Source: Lasioglossum baleicum (Eukaryota > Arthropoda > Insecta > Hymenoptera > Halictidae). Taken from it: a stretch of 64,000 bases of DNA. The stretch lies in assembly GCF_051020765.1 (NCBI RefSeq), contig NC_134946.1, forward strand, positions 4,205,239-4,269,238. Direction: 5' to 3'. The translations under genes and the position numbers were made by a program. How positions within the stretch are numbered: position 1 is the stretch's first letter; each line of letters begins with the position of its first letter. The notes below the pieces were generated by a model. It was given only the letters and a program-made list of their open reading frames with translations. It was not told the DNA's origin and did no database searches. This document shows, one piece after another, positions 24,473 to 36,128 of the stretch.

Positions 24473-24835
24473 CAGGGTGACAAGAAATAACGGAGTTAAT
24501 CGTTTCTTATTATAATTCTGTCAAATTGACGAATTTTGAAAATCCAAATAATAAGAACCATAACATGGACGTTTAGTATTCATATATTTAAGAAGTTTCG
24601 AAATGGCCACTCTTTGCGCCGATACAGAGGCTCAAACGTGTCTTGACATTTTCGGCTATGGGCCGCAGCTCTTCTGGCGTCATTCGGTCCCACTCCTGGT
24701 ACAGAGATTTTTTCAATGACTCCAAATTTTTATGGGGCCGAGCACAGGCCCTGGCCTCCAAAATCGACCACACGCTGTAGTCCATCGGGTTGAGATTCGG
24801 TGAGTACGGCGGCCATTCCGCAGATGTGATGAAAC
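24473..24835 (-). pseudogene. mariner-like transposase, C-terminal relic
   Basis: The minus-strand frame from about 24835 to 24588 reads as the end of a mariner transposase. It has the motif WPPYSPNLNPMDYSVW with the third catalytic acidic residue as Asp, followed by a C-terminal tail. The first two catalytic Asp residues and the N-terminal half are missing. A TA plus CAGGGTGACAAG terminus at 24471-24484 marks the 3' end. It abuts the Tc1 element. Confidence 0.7.
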
Positions 24836-25074
24836 ATGGAAAGACAGCGTATGGGAAAGACAGAGACGCGGAGAGTCGGCTGCGCGCGGTCTCTCTTTAC
24901 ACGCGCTGTCCTTCTCGACGGTCGGCTCGGCCTTTGAAGCTCAAAAAAATATTTGCAAATTAACCTCCCCGAGGTTTTTGCGATTATGGAGGATTTACTG
25001 TACAAGAATATGTATATTGCAGCGGTAAGGTGAGCGTAGCGTAGAGGAGAGCAGTGCGGTGATTTTTGTTTTAT

Positions 25075-25700
25075 ACCTTATAACTAATATAATTAATATT
25101 TAAAAATGACTAATAGTCTGATTGATTGTCATTCAAAACTTAAAAAAAAGTCAGTTACAACTTTTTGATTAGTTAGTCATAACTAGATGGCACTAGTTAG
25201 TCACAATTCTATGTAATCGTTAGTTATTGCTTATTAGTTATGATTAATCATTAGTTAGTTTAAATGATCAGTCATCAATCTTTAGTCATCAGTCACTATT
25301 GTGCGATTAACATACCTTAATATGTATACTTAACCTATATCGGAATTAGCAGTGACCAAACGTGTCATAATCTGTATTTTATATGTTTATAAACTAATAG
25401 GCTATTTTTTTGTTATTATTATGTCTTATTTTAACTTATAACCATTTTTAGTCAGTCATAGTGAAATTCTGATTGCATATTTAGTCATTAGTTATGCCAT
25501 TATAATCAGTAGTCAATATTCATCCTTAATAAAAATTTAGTCATTATTCATTAATCGTCACACTCAAATACTTATGTAGTCATTACTCATAGTCACGCTC
25601 AAGTATTTACTTAGTCATTAATTATTAGTCACTTTTGTAGAGCTTATGAAGTTATTAGTCAATAATCATAATTGTGACTAGCGTTTGCCCAACTCTGTTT
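25075..25700. repeat. TTAGTCA-motif array, probable hAT-like remnant
   Basis: A dense degenerate array of TTAGTCA and TGACTAA motifs in both orientations ends on the right in TTTGCCCAACTCTG, the same terminus as the 9.0-kb element. No matching left terminus was found, so the left end is lost or eroded. Confidence 0.5.
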
Positions 25701-26433
25701 CTATGTAAGTACACCGCTATTCTCTCGTCACCGCTCCACTATAAACAGTCGCATTTAATTAAATTGGCTTGATTTTGGTTTGATTTTTCATCGCTCCACT
25801 ATATTTGTACTTTATCCCGGTAATGGCAGAAAGAGGGGGTAACTGTATTCCCCTCACTTTACGTATTTCAAGAATTTGCCTTGGAATTGAAAATATTATT
25901 TTTGATCAGCTTCAAATCAAAATTTAAAAAAATATTTTGTAACATGCTTTATTGTATACCTCACAAATTTTATTCAAGAAAGAAAAGCACAATTACGATT
26001 TATATTAAAAGTTAAGTTATATTTAAATCCAGAAGAAATCGTATTAAAAAATTTTCGACATATTCGACCGCAAATTCCAAAATTTTTCTTTGTTCGAATT
26101 TTCATGTCGGCGGTGGATGCGCAAGAACAAAATCGGAACGATGAAATCGATGATACGGTTGCAGTTTTGCGCAACACGTTAGTCTGTAGAAATTCTGACA
26201 AGAGTAATGCAATCACGTTGTTAGAATGTGTCAAGACAAAATGAGATGAAGGGAACATTTTTCAAAATATTAACATTGTGATAATAACCATAAACGAAAG
26301 AAGTTTGATTTATTTGCAGCTTCTACAAACAAAATTTGTTTAGATTTTTCACTCATATACATTCTCCACACTATTGTGCTATTATAGAAATAAAAAAGAA
26401 TTTTTTTAAGCCATTGGGCTACATTTATTTAAT
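25701..26433. other. Gene-free interval
   Basis: No exon recognised. The frames present have no family motif. Confidence 0.35.
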
Positions 26434-26656
26434 TTATCTACATTTATTCGGTTCCATATTTCGCCTGTTCAAGGTGTAGGCAAAAGCGGATTGTTGAGGT
26501 ACGTTACTCTTGGTCAGGCGATTCTCGACCATAATCTCGTAGAAATGATCCTTCACGATCAAGTCCCTCTTTACGAGAAAATGGCCATCTGTATGTTCGG
26601 TTATGGTTGACAGTAAGACCTGTATATCAGGATTATCCCTTATCTTGTTTGCGTAT
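26434..26656 (-). pseudogene. Relic GMC oxidoreductase exon (homologous to exon 4 of C/D/E)
   Basis: After an acceptor-like CAG at 26659-26657 the minus strand reads YANKIRDNPDIQVLL and continues with recognisable similarity to the YANKTEDHPD exon of genes C, D and E. It then diverges and stops at 26434 without the RPRSRGY segment. No neighbouring exons of the same relic are found between here and gene C, so only one exon of a dead fourth array member remains. Confidence 0.7.
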
Positions 26657-27707
26657 CTGAAGCAAGATTTATTTGCTGTATTAACTCTAACGCAAATTTT
26701 GATTAATAGCTCACGACAAAGGACGTGCAAGAATAGCTCTGTAACTGTCGTATGGTCGGGTATGTCGAGGAAGAGTTTTAGTAGAGACATTCTTTGTGTC
26801 GAATGTAGGATGGCGATTGAAAGAGAAAATAAAAATAAATTTTTTAAAAATACCACGTTTTCTTGAAATGGACTAAAAAGTATAAAATAATTTTTCCTAG
26901 CCCTGTACAGATTCCTAACCACGTACAGATAATCCTGAAAATTTGTGATTGTGAATTTTTAACAGCTACGCAAATACTAGTAAGATTTAAAACGAAAAAC
27001 GGCTTGGCAAATAAGTTCGCGTTCGGTTTTTGTGATTTATTCCACTCTACAAAACCGAACAAACTTATTTGCCAACCCAATAGATACAGATAAATGTCTG
27101 TATTATAAAGTACTTTTTTAACAGGCAAGAAAATGTTCGCTTAGAAACAGAACATGGCATTGACAAATTCGATACAAGTCGGTACCCTGTTCAGACTATG
27201 TGACTCCATTTATTTTCGAGCTAAAATCGTCCGAAAAATAAGCAGCAAAGAAAATCGCGATGCGTATCAAGGACGTGGAGGGAAAGTCCTTCCCAGGAAA
27301 CGCATAGATTGCGTGGGCTCTTCCCTTGGCGACCGAAGTGAGTTCTAGCAATCACAAATTTTATTGCCTGCGCTCGAGCTTGGCTGCACACGGCGCGCAC
27401 TTAAAATACGAAAGTGTGTATAATTTTTAGAGAAAATATATTAAAAATGCCACTTATGTGTCACCTGGCGATTTTTCTAACATTACAATAAATTATATAT
27501 AACGAAAATCATCTGTAAATAGTGTCGAACGATCATAAATGAAAGTTGTCCTTAAAGAAGAATTTATTTTACTTTCAATGTTTTGGACAATTATAATAAA
27601 CAACAAGTCGGAATGTTAAAACAAGCATACTAGTACTACTAACAAGCTACTATCACAACAAACATACTATGTAGAACATTTACATTTTCCACCTAACGCC
27701 CAATAGT
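26657..27707. other. Gene-free 3' flank of gene C
   Basis: No further GMC exon could be found in this interval on either strand. A short inverted repeat around 27000-27070 (AAGTTTGTTCGGTTTTGT and its inverse) may be a decayed MITE. Confidence 0.35.
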
Positions 27708-30700
27708 TTATTGCTTCAACCATTTCTGAATAGATGGACTGAAACGATCTTTACGTTTTGATTCACCAAACCAATCTTCTTTGATCATGTCTGCAGCCTT
27801 TTCAGCGATCATAATAGTTGGGGCATTTGTATTTCCAGACACGATATTCGGCATAATCGACGCATCTATCACTCGCAGTCTCTTAATCCCGTGTACTCTG
27901 AGTCTGGCGTCCACGACAGCCATCTTGTCGGACGCTGGACCCATCTTGCAAGTCCCACACGGATGATAGATCGTCATTGTGTAGAATCTTGCGAAGCATT
28001 TCCAGTAATCGATTGATGGAAATCCGAAAGAGGAGCATTCTGGGATTAGATTCGGATTCGCTTTAGCATTTAGGCGTTTTAAAGTTCGGGTCTGGCTGAG
28101 CTTATATATGAAGTCCGCACCTTCTGCCTATAATGATCAAGAAATCATTTTTCTTAATATACTAATGAACTGGAACCGCTCAATCAAAAGTTCGTCCTCC
28201 AAAATATTCAGAAAGTCAACTGGCAGGCTTCTAAGTACAAAACAATACAATAAATGAAGATTACTGACCAAAACGTCAAGATCATGTGGATCATGAAAGT
28301 AATTCGGAACGATCTTCGGATGCTCGTCCAAGTTTTTCGAGCGCAACTTAATGTACCCTCTGCTACGAGGCCTCAACAAAAGCGGAGTGGCGCTGTATGA
28401 ACTTCTGTACAGGATGTTCTCGTACATTTTCGTGTAGAAATCATCGGATATGCCGTTAGCCTTCTTTCCGGAAATACCTCCGTCGGAAGCGTCTGTTACA
28501 CTTGCGAGGAATAACTGTACATCAGGATAATCATCTGTCTTGTTGGCATACCTGAAACATCATTTATTTTCCGTATTAAGGGGGTAGTATAGGCTCGATT
28601 TGTAACTAGAAAGGAACTAGAATCTTACTAGAAAAATGGGTCGTAACATGGGTCTGCGCCATGTCGTTGTTTGACCTTATACGAGCATATTTTGAGCTGG
28701 GTGAGGGCTCATTCTAAAGAGTTCATCAAACCACGCTCTGGTCATGATTTTAACGAGATTATGTTTATATCTAATAATATGAGGGCCCAAAATAGAGAAA
28801 AAATCTAGAGAAAAACCCGCAGATTTCAATGCATTTTTCTGTCTCTAAAAGACTTTTTTTACTTATGAGATGACTGGAGCGCACTGCATCTAACCTTCCT
28901 CTTTAGAATGAGCCCTCACCCAGCTCAAAATATGCTCGTATAAGGTCAAACAAAGTTAAGTACCGGACCCATTTTTTCGACCCAAAATCTAGTAAGATAG
29001 CAAATAACTAGAATCTTACTAGATTTTGGGTCGAAAAAATGGGCCTTAAGAACAAGCTCTACCCTTTATTATATTAATGATATATTTTACTCTATCGCTT
29101 TCAACAATGCCTCCTTTACGGAGTTTATATAAAACGAGGTTTTATAAGATTAAAATGTTTTTGAAACATGTTAGCCTGGTCTGAAAAATTCGACAGAAAT
29201 ACCCGTTGATAATATAATAGTAATAAGACAACTACCATAACAATATACAGTTAGAAGCGAAACTGACCACACACACACTTTAAATCAGAATAACTTTTTT
29301 ATGAATGTACCAAACGATTTCAATTTCTCTGTAAGGCTAGAAGAATTAGTTTAGTAAATGACGTCTAAAAAGTATGTTGAGAAAATTTGGCCGGAATTCT
29401 GAAAAACAATAGTAAAAATTGATTTTTACGACTTTTTTTAGCTGGGCCTATAATTTAAAAGATGTGTTTGGTCAAATTGTATAAATTATATACACTGCGA
29501 AAATTTCATTGAAATTGGTTAATTGGTTTACGAGTGATAAATGATCAAAAGTGGTAAAAATTGCAATTTTTCAAGATGTTCGGCCTTTTTACCACTTTTG
29601 ATCGTTTATAATTTCAATGAAATTTTCGTAGCGTAGATAATTTATACAAGTTGACCAAACGCATCTTCTAAATTTTCGTTGTTGGCCCAGCTAAAAAAAT
29701 TACTATTGTTTTTCACAATTCCGACCAAATGCATTTTAACAACAAATTTTTTAGACGTCATTTAGTAAACTAATTCTTCTAGCCTTACAGAGAAATTGAA
29801 GTCGTTTGGTCCATTCATAAAAAAGTTATTCTAATTTAAAATGTGTGTGATCAGTTTTGCTCCTAACTGTATTTCCTCAATTTTTGGCTTGTCGTATTTA
29901 AGTGAAAGTTGAGAAACATCCACGTATAAAAATATGACTCCAACTGCTAATATTATTCAGTGTTCGATCGCAAATAATTCTTCTAGCCTTACAGAGAAAT
30001 TGAAGTGGTATGGTGTGTTCATAAAAAATATTCTGGTTTAAAGTATGTGTGATCAGTTTTGCTCCTCACTGTACACGTGGTCATCTGATAACTTCAATAT
30101 AAAATCAGCAATTTTAAGATGACGGAATTTTAAAAAAATCGATTTTGCAGTCAAAAATGCAGAAAAAATTAACAGTCGTGTAGAATATTACATATAATGT
30201 CCATAAATTTTTTCGTAATGTTTTGTTAAGCAAAACGTAAGAAGCAGAGCACATAATTCGTTGAACCGTGCCCTTGTGATCGGGTTTGGTTAGAGACTTG
30301 AACTTGCCGCAGAAGTTTTTCTTTGGTGGCCCTATCGAATGGTATGAAATCAATTTGTTTTGCGGACCCCATTATCCAGATACACCCTTCATCGAAACAT
30401 GTCTTCATTACTGCAACAAGGTACTTACTTGGTATTAATAAACGCCATACCCCCACTAAAAGGCACCCCGTACAGTGGTCCTGTGTGATTCATAGCGAAT
30501 TCCTCAGCAGTTTGCTCGGTTAGTTCCTTCGGCGATATGAAAGTGAAATGTTCTTTGTCCGGATAATCCTCTGGCGGGTTTATTAAGTAAGTCATACCAC
30601 CAATCGCAACGTGATCCTGAAGATTTTCACCAACGCCGGGTGCATCGTGAACAGTATCCACCCCTATCTCATTTAGATGATCTTTTGGACCGACACCAGA

Positions 30701-33476
30701 TAACATCAACAATTGTGGCGATTGTATAGAACCAGCGGATAAAATGACCTCGCGTTTTGCTTTGACCGTACGGCGCACTGCGCCAAATAGAAATTGGACA
30801 CCGTATGCCGTTTTTGAATCGGAGTCTGTAAAAATGATCTACAGTTACATTTTCTGCTGGATATTTTCGGTAAAAATAAAATTAGTAGGGGTGTGCGAGA
30901 TCCCGGTCGGGACGGGAATTTCTCGCTGGATCGGGACGGAATCCCGAGTCTTTCGGAATCCCGAAAGTATCGGAATTCCCGAAAATATCTGTGATTCCCG
31001 ACATTTTAAAGATTCTCCATACTTCCAATAATTACAAGAATCTGAAAGCCATTGTGTTCTTGAAGACTACATATCTTATTAGTCGGGAATGTTTATGTTA
31101 GTAATATTGTAGAAAGTAATTGCGATTAACGATACTTTCGGGAATCCCAAATATTATTCTATATCCCGCACATTGTCGGGAATCCCGAAAATTCTCGGGA
31201 ATCCTGTATATTGTCGGGAATCCCGAATCTCCGCGGGATCCCGTATATTTTCGGGAATCTCGCACAGCCCTAAAAATTAGTATTCTTAGTTCTAAATAAA
31301 AGAATTCCACCACGCTTTCATTTTAATTAAATCTGAATTAAAATTGATATTTTAAAATATTATATAAATAGAAAAGATTATAAACAAAGAGGATCAAAGG
31401 TAGGCACAGCACAACAAAATTAAAATTAATTTCCAGTAAACACGAATCAGAAAATTAGTATTTTGAAAGTTATTTAAAGAATTCCAAAATTAATTATCTG
31501 CACTTACCTATCAGTATCTTCTCCGCACGCGAACGTACGCTCACATGCAGATTTTCTCTTTTCGAAGCGGACCGAAGGAAAGCTTTCGCAGTGCTGCATC
31601 GCAAACCGTCTCTCAAGGTACCGTGGGAATAAGTGAATCCGGTTTGAGTGGCTCCATTGACATCCACGACATTGTATCCTATATCTTTACCAGCCTGTAT
31701 CAGATAATCGAGTACAGGAGATCGGAATTTGAAATACTCGACAGTTAAGTATCCGCCGGTGTGATGATAAGGAGAATTCTTGTACTGTTTTATCTTCATG
31801 TCTTCCGACTTCTTGAAGTAAGGTAACACATTCGTAAAATTCCAGCCTGGATTTCCCAGCTCTTCCCATTGGTCGTAGTCTTTCTTGTTGCCACGAACGT
31901 ATAGCATCGCGTTCAGTGTACTGCCCCCTCCGAGAACCTTGAATATTTCCAAAAATTTCTAAATTACACTGTCCAACAGCCAAAAAGTATTTCGATTCCC
32001 ACTATGCGATTCTTATAGAGTTTCCCGCGCTGATTCCGAATCTGTTTTTCTTTTTTTTTTCCCTATACGTCCAGTTTTTGAGAAAATGAAGTTTAAAAAA
32101 AAATACATATTTTTCAACTTTAAACAAATATTGCGATGTTATTATAAAAGATATTGAATTGTTCTTTACAGCAAAAGATTCTGTAGACTTTCCCGATTAC
32201 AGTGATATCCAATATTAATACATTATGATTGTTTAAACATGTTTGAACAATGATTAAAGACGGAGAGACACCACTTTTGCACCAATTTTTGCGGATATTT
32301 TCGAATTTATCTAAAAAAATTAGGGTCTAGCGGAAAATCGAACTATACCACGCTACAGAGCAGACTTTTATCTTGAAAAACCCCCGTTTGAAGTTTGCGA
32401 TATCGCCGTTTTTTTCGAACCAGAAAGCAAAATATCTTCGCCCGACATGAGTTTCCGCCAGTGGCGCTCGGGACGGGATACGGAGCGGCGAACGACGAAG
32501 ATATTTTGCTTTCTGGTTCGAAAAAAATGTCGACCATGCAAACTTCACAGGGGGGTTTCGTAAAATAAAAGTCTGCTCTTTCGCGTGGTATAGTTCAATT
32601 TTTCGCTGGACCCTTATTTTTTGAGATAAACTCGAAAATATCCACAAAAATTGGTGAAAAAGTGGTGTCTCTCCGTCTTTAATCATTGTTCAAACATGTT
32701 CAAACAATCATAATCTATTAATATTGGATATCACTGTATTCGGGAAAGTCTACAGAATCTTTTGCTGTAAAGAACAATTCAATATCTTTTATAACAACAT
32801 CGCAATATTTGTTTAAATTTGAAAAATGTCTTTTTTTTTTAAACTCCATTTTCTCAAAAACTGGACGTATCGGAAGAAAATGAAAAACAGATTCGGAATC
32901 AACGCGGGAAACTCTATAAGAATCGCATAGTGGGAATCGAAATACTTTTAAAAAGTTGAAATTTGTTGGACAGTGTTATTGGTACATCAGAACTTCCTTT
33001 ATGTGAACGAAATCGTAGTGAACACCCAATTTTATACAGGGTGCCCCATTTTAAATTCCCAATTGTTTTACCTTGCCACGTGGCCAGTTGCACTGGTGCC
33101 CATCCATCGCTAGACAATAATCATCCGACGGCTCAGTTTTAAACTGCCAATCCCAAGGAGACAATTGCAAACCCGAAAACATCAAAGGTATATCCGAAAG
33201 AACAGGTTCATCCGGGCCAGCTTCCAGCAGTAGCACCGACCAGTTTCTATTCTCTGACAATCGGTTGGCCAGCACTGATCCAGCTGATCCAGCTCCGATC
33301 ACCACGAAATCATACTCATCTTTCAAATCGAACAATGTCACAGGTTTCACCCTGTGCTCATCATCCACGATATCCGGTCTGAAGTCTACGATTAATACTT
33401 GTATTATAAGTACTAATACTAATTGAATGCCGCGGCCGGCTGCTATCCTAAGCGCTGTGGCTCCTGCACCGTCCAT
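27708..33476 (-). CDS. GMC oxidoreductase, glucose dehydrogenase-like (gene C)
   Basis: This is a predicted FAD-dependent dehydrogenase. The exons are 33476-33072, 31937-31508, 30825-30429, 28551-28265 and 28123-27708, giving 644 aa with phases 0, 1, 2 and 1. I chose the ATG at 33476 because the paralogues D and E start at the homologous codon, although the frame runs further upstream. The N-terminus has a hydrophobic anchor or signal (residues about 13-30). It is followed by the FAD motif GAGSAGSVLANRLSE, the signature WPRGKVLGGGSTLNA, the second GMC signature near GAGSIQSPQLLMLSG-like ILSAGSIQSPQL, the catalytic His in HPCGTCKMG and the partner Asn in SGNTNAPT. The C-terminus is longer than in D and E (ends in QKWLKQ). 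The exon 2 acceptor is AAG rather than CAG. Introns carry several MITEs. Confidence 0.9.
28580..29045. mobile_element. TTAA-flanked palindromic element in gene C intron
   Basis: TTAA lies on both sides (28576-28579, 29046-29049). Genes D and E are uninterrupted at the matching position (GTATTATGAACAAG near 41780 and 49640). The interior is palindromic around GGGTGAGGGCTCATTC. A relative starts at 34559 after TTAA with the same left end (TAGTATAGGCTC). The outermost right bases do not mirror the left, so the piggyBac-like assignment rests on TTAA. Confidence 0.6.
29248..30071. mobile_element. TA-type foldback element(s) in gene C intron
   Basis: The left end TA-CAGTTAGAAGC and right end CTCCTAACTG-TA at 29869 form a 622-bp palindromic unit. 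A further partial copy of the right arm ends in CTCCTCACTG-TA at 30071-30073. The homologous intron of gene D reads straight through (AACAATATAAACGTGG near 41970), showing that the whole 29248-30071 block was added. No transposase. Confidence 0.6.
30886..31272. mobile_element. hAT MITE filled with CGGGAATCCCG motifs (gene C copy)
   Basis: The termini TAGGGGTGTGCGAGA and TCTCGCACAGCCCTA are flanked by an exact 8-bp duplication AAAATTAG (30878-30885, 31273-31280), as in hAT elements. The interior is an array of the palindromic motif TCGGGAATCCCGA. The same insertion is present at the same base in gene E (52361-52730), while gene D has the empty site. Confidence 0.88.
31967..32975. mobile_element. 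1-kb foldback element with CACTGTCCAAC ends
   Basis: The ends CACTGTCCAACA and TGTTGGACAGTG are flanked by TTA on both sides (31964-31966, 32976-32978). The element is almost entirely one palindrome with arms of about 450 bp. The CACTG terminus and 3-bp duplication suggest a CACTA/EnSpm-type element, but this is tentative. It lies in the first intron of gene C. The homologous introns of D and E lack it. A half copy is at 59797-60268. Confidence 0.7.
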
Positions 33477-34554
33477 CTCGATCGACTCACTGTAGCAAGA
33501 GGGTGGTTTGCCTGTACGTGTCTGATTGAATAATGTCGTTACAGTACTCCTATCGCCGATAGCTGTACTAACACTTAGCTGCTGCTGCATATTCACTGTT
33601 TTTATACATGTCACGAGGCTGAGCCGAGCGATTACGTACGTGACCATCGCGCTATTTTCAGTTTACAGAAGAATAAGTTTTTCTAAGGTTTCGCACTGCT
33701 GGTTTCTAAACAATTCATTTCATTAAACATTTCTGTAGACGTTGAACCTTTTTCTCGCTAATAAGCGACCCAACCCAAAGCTTAGGTAAATATTAATAAC
33801 GGAAAGATGATATTTGAGGATTTTGCGAATCACCAAGTGAATCTGGTGAATGTAAAAACTCAGTGAATGAATTATTCACAAATATCGTGGAGTATTGGTG
33901 CTGTTTCTGTTTACTACACTGATACAAGTTTGTGCATAGTTGTATGGTAAATGTACTTTTATCTTAATGTACGTTATCTGTTTAAGTAAATTATTATTGA
34001 AGAACTGATAGGATTTTTAGGGAATGATGTCAGGGGCATTGCATACTCAGAGAGATTTTTGTGTGTGCATTGTCAGTTCGAAAGTTGAAACTTTTTTCAT
34101 TTTGATAAGTTATAGTAGCAGTGAACACGTAAATGATATATTACATGTAAATCGCGTCGAAGAATTCGAGAAGTGCTTTGAGACAATTTATTTTCTATTT
34201 CAGTTGACCTTGAATAACTTTAATAATAGGTCATCGTATTCGTGTTAAAATGCGCTATCAGAATGTAAATAAGAAACCATAGCGTTCCATTTAAGAAAAC
34301 AGAGTTGAGCTTCATATCTTCTTGACGCCTCCATCTGTGAAACATTGGTAACATGAGGTTATGAGCCCTTCAATACCCAACTGAGTTTGGTCTGATACAT
34401 ACTCTTCTATCTTCAAAAACAAGCGAGTTATTTAGGTGTGCTGTTTTTTTAAATGTCGCATCCTGAATAATGCGTGCTTCCTTTTTTGTTTGGTCGGCTA
34501 TTGAGCTACAGTAATTAATATGTTCCGCGCCACGTGTACCACCAACGGTACACG
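33477..34554. promoter_or_regulatory. Upstream region of gene C
   Basis: The first roughly 100 bases upstream of the ATG retain weak similarity to the D and E upstream regions (GGGTGGTTTGC block). No firm TATA box or transcription start can be assigned. The rest has no recognisable gene. Confidence 0.3.
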
Positions 34555-34558
34555 TTAA

Positions 34559-35020
34559 GGGGCTAGTATAGGCTCTATTTGTAACTAGAAAATTACTAGA
34601 ATCTTACTAGAAAAAGGGGTTGAAACATGGGTTTCGTACTGAACGTTGTTTGACCTTATTAGAACAAATTGTGGGCTGGGTGAGGGCTCATTCGAAAGAG
34701 GAAGGTTAGACGGAGCGCGCTTTTCTCACGAGGTTAACGAGATTATGTTAATAATTAATAATATGAGGGCCCAAAGTAGAGAAAAAATGTAGGAAAAAAA
34801 TCCGCAGATTTCAATGCATTTTCTGTCTCTAAAAGACTTTTTTGGCTTATGAGATGAGAAAAGCGCGCTGCGTTGAACCTTCCTCTTTAGAATGAGCCCT
34901 CATCCAGCCCACAATTTGTTCTAATAGGGTCAATCAACGTCTGGGCGCAGATCCATGTTTCGACCCCTTTTTTCTAGTAAGATTCTAGTAAATAGCAAAT
35001 ATCTAGCAAATAACTAGAAT
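34559..35020. mobile_element. Second TTAA/TAGTATAGGCTC palindromic element
   Basis: It starts after TTAA (34555-34558) with GGGGCTAGTATAGGCTC and has the same palindromic core (GAGGGCTCATTC) as 28580-29045. The right boundary is not clear, because the expected TTAA is missing. Confidence 0.5.
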
Positions 35021-36128
35021 ATCCATAAACTATCCATTCAGGCCGCGTAGTATTTGCCGACGTATTTATTTAATGCGCTAGAAACCTATATTTTATAACA
35101 AGTTTAACATTGTAGAATATATTTCCACCAAAAGAATGAGGCATTATAAAAAATTCAGTATAGAGCAGAGCAGACGTTTGTTTAGTTGTCGAGCAGAAAC
35201 GGCTTGGCACGTGGAGCGTGGTACATAATGACATTCATTCGACCTGCAATAAACACAATATTTGTTTTTCCATTATCTGTCGACCATCTGTAAGTCTTTC
35301 ATACAGTTTGTTCTAGCATCGAGCTGTTGCCATTTTATTAGTAGACTGCAACATGCGACACATAGTAACGAGGGTAATTAGAAGGTTTCATGACTTATAT
35401 GTATGTTGACCTTAGCCTCTGTTCGGTCTCGAGCAGACCGAACGTGAGATTTTAGACACGGTCCGCTGCAATAACCGAAACACTCGACGCGACGCGACGG
35501 TCCCAGAGTTTGGGTGTCATCGGACACCACTTCGGGACCGTCTCGAGAGCGAACCACGACCATTGACAGGGCAATCTCTGTATAAAGACTTTAGTTTCAG
35601 TATCGTTTCCCATATCATTCACACCTAGTAATTTCATAGCCTAAACATAGTTTTACCAAAGCGCTCCTACTCCTACGACAAATAGGCACCACCCACTCAC
35701 CAATAGCAATCACTTCTTCATCCCCATACACTTTTAGATAACCAATAAGGAAAGACGCCGTGTCGACCTTATACACAACGCGACACGAAAGACCAGAACA
35801 CAAAATTCACTCGAAGCGATAACTACCTCTAACTTCTATTTTCGAACCTCATCAGTTGTTGTACTTGTTAAGTTTTTAAATATATACTGTGTTAGCTTCC
35901 AAGACTCGAATTTATTTTTAACTAGTCGGCGTTATCCCCATAACACCGTCACAGCCCCGAATATCGTCGCGAGCAAGCGGAACGGGCTTTACGACCCCGC
36001 GAAGTTCGGTATACGGACTTGCGGTATTCGGACGCTTCAGCCTCCCAATTTAAAAACACTGTAAAAAAAACAGGTTTGAAACATTGTATCGTAAAATAAC
36101 AAGACCCAATGGTCAGATAATCATTATA
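35021..36128. other. Unassigned interval
   Basis: I find no clear exon. Minus-strand frames at about 35380-35800 have no recognised motif. The block 35200-35990 has a somewhat retroelement-like composition, but no paired long terminal repeat or primer site could be shown. Confidence 0.3.

Noticed and set aside
35200..36000. Possible solo LTR
   Set aside because: Composition and a TATATA stretch looked suggestive, but I could find neither matched TG...CA ends with a target duplication nor a second copy in the window.
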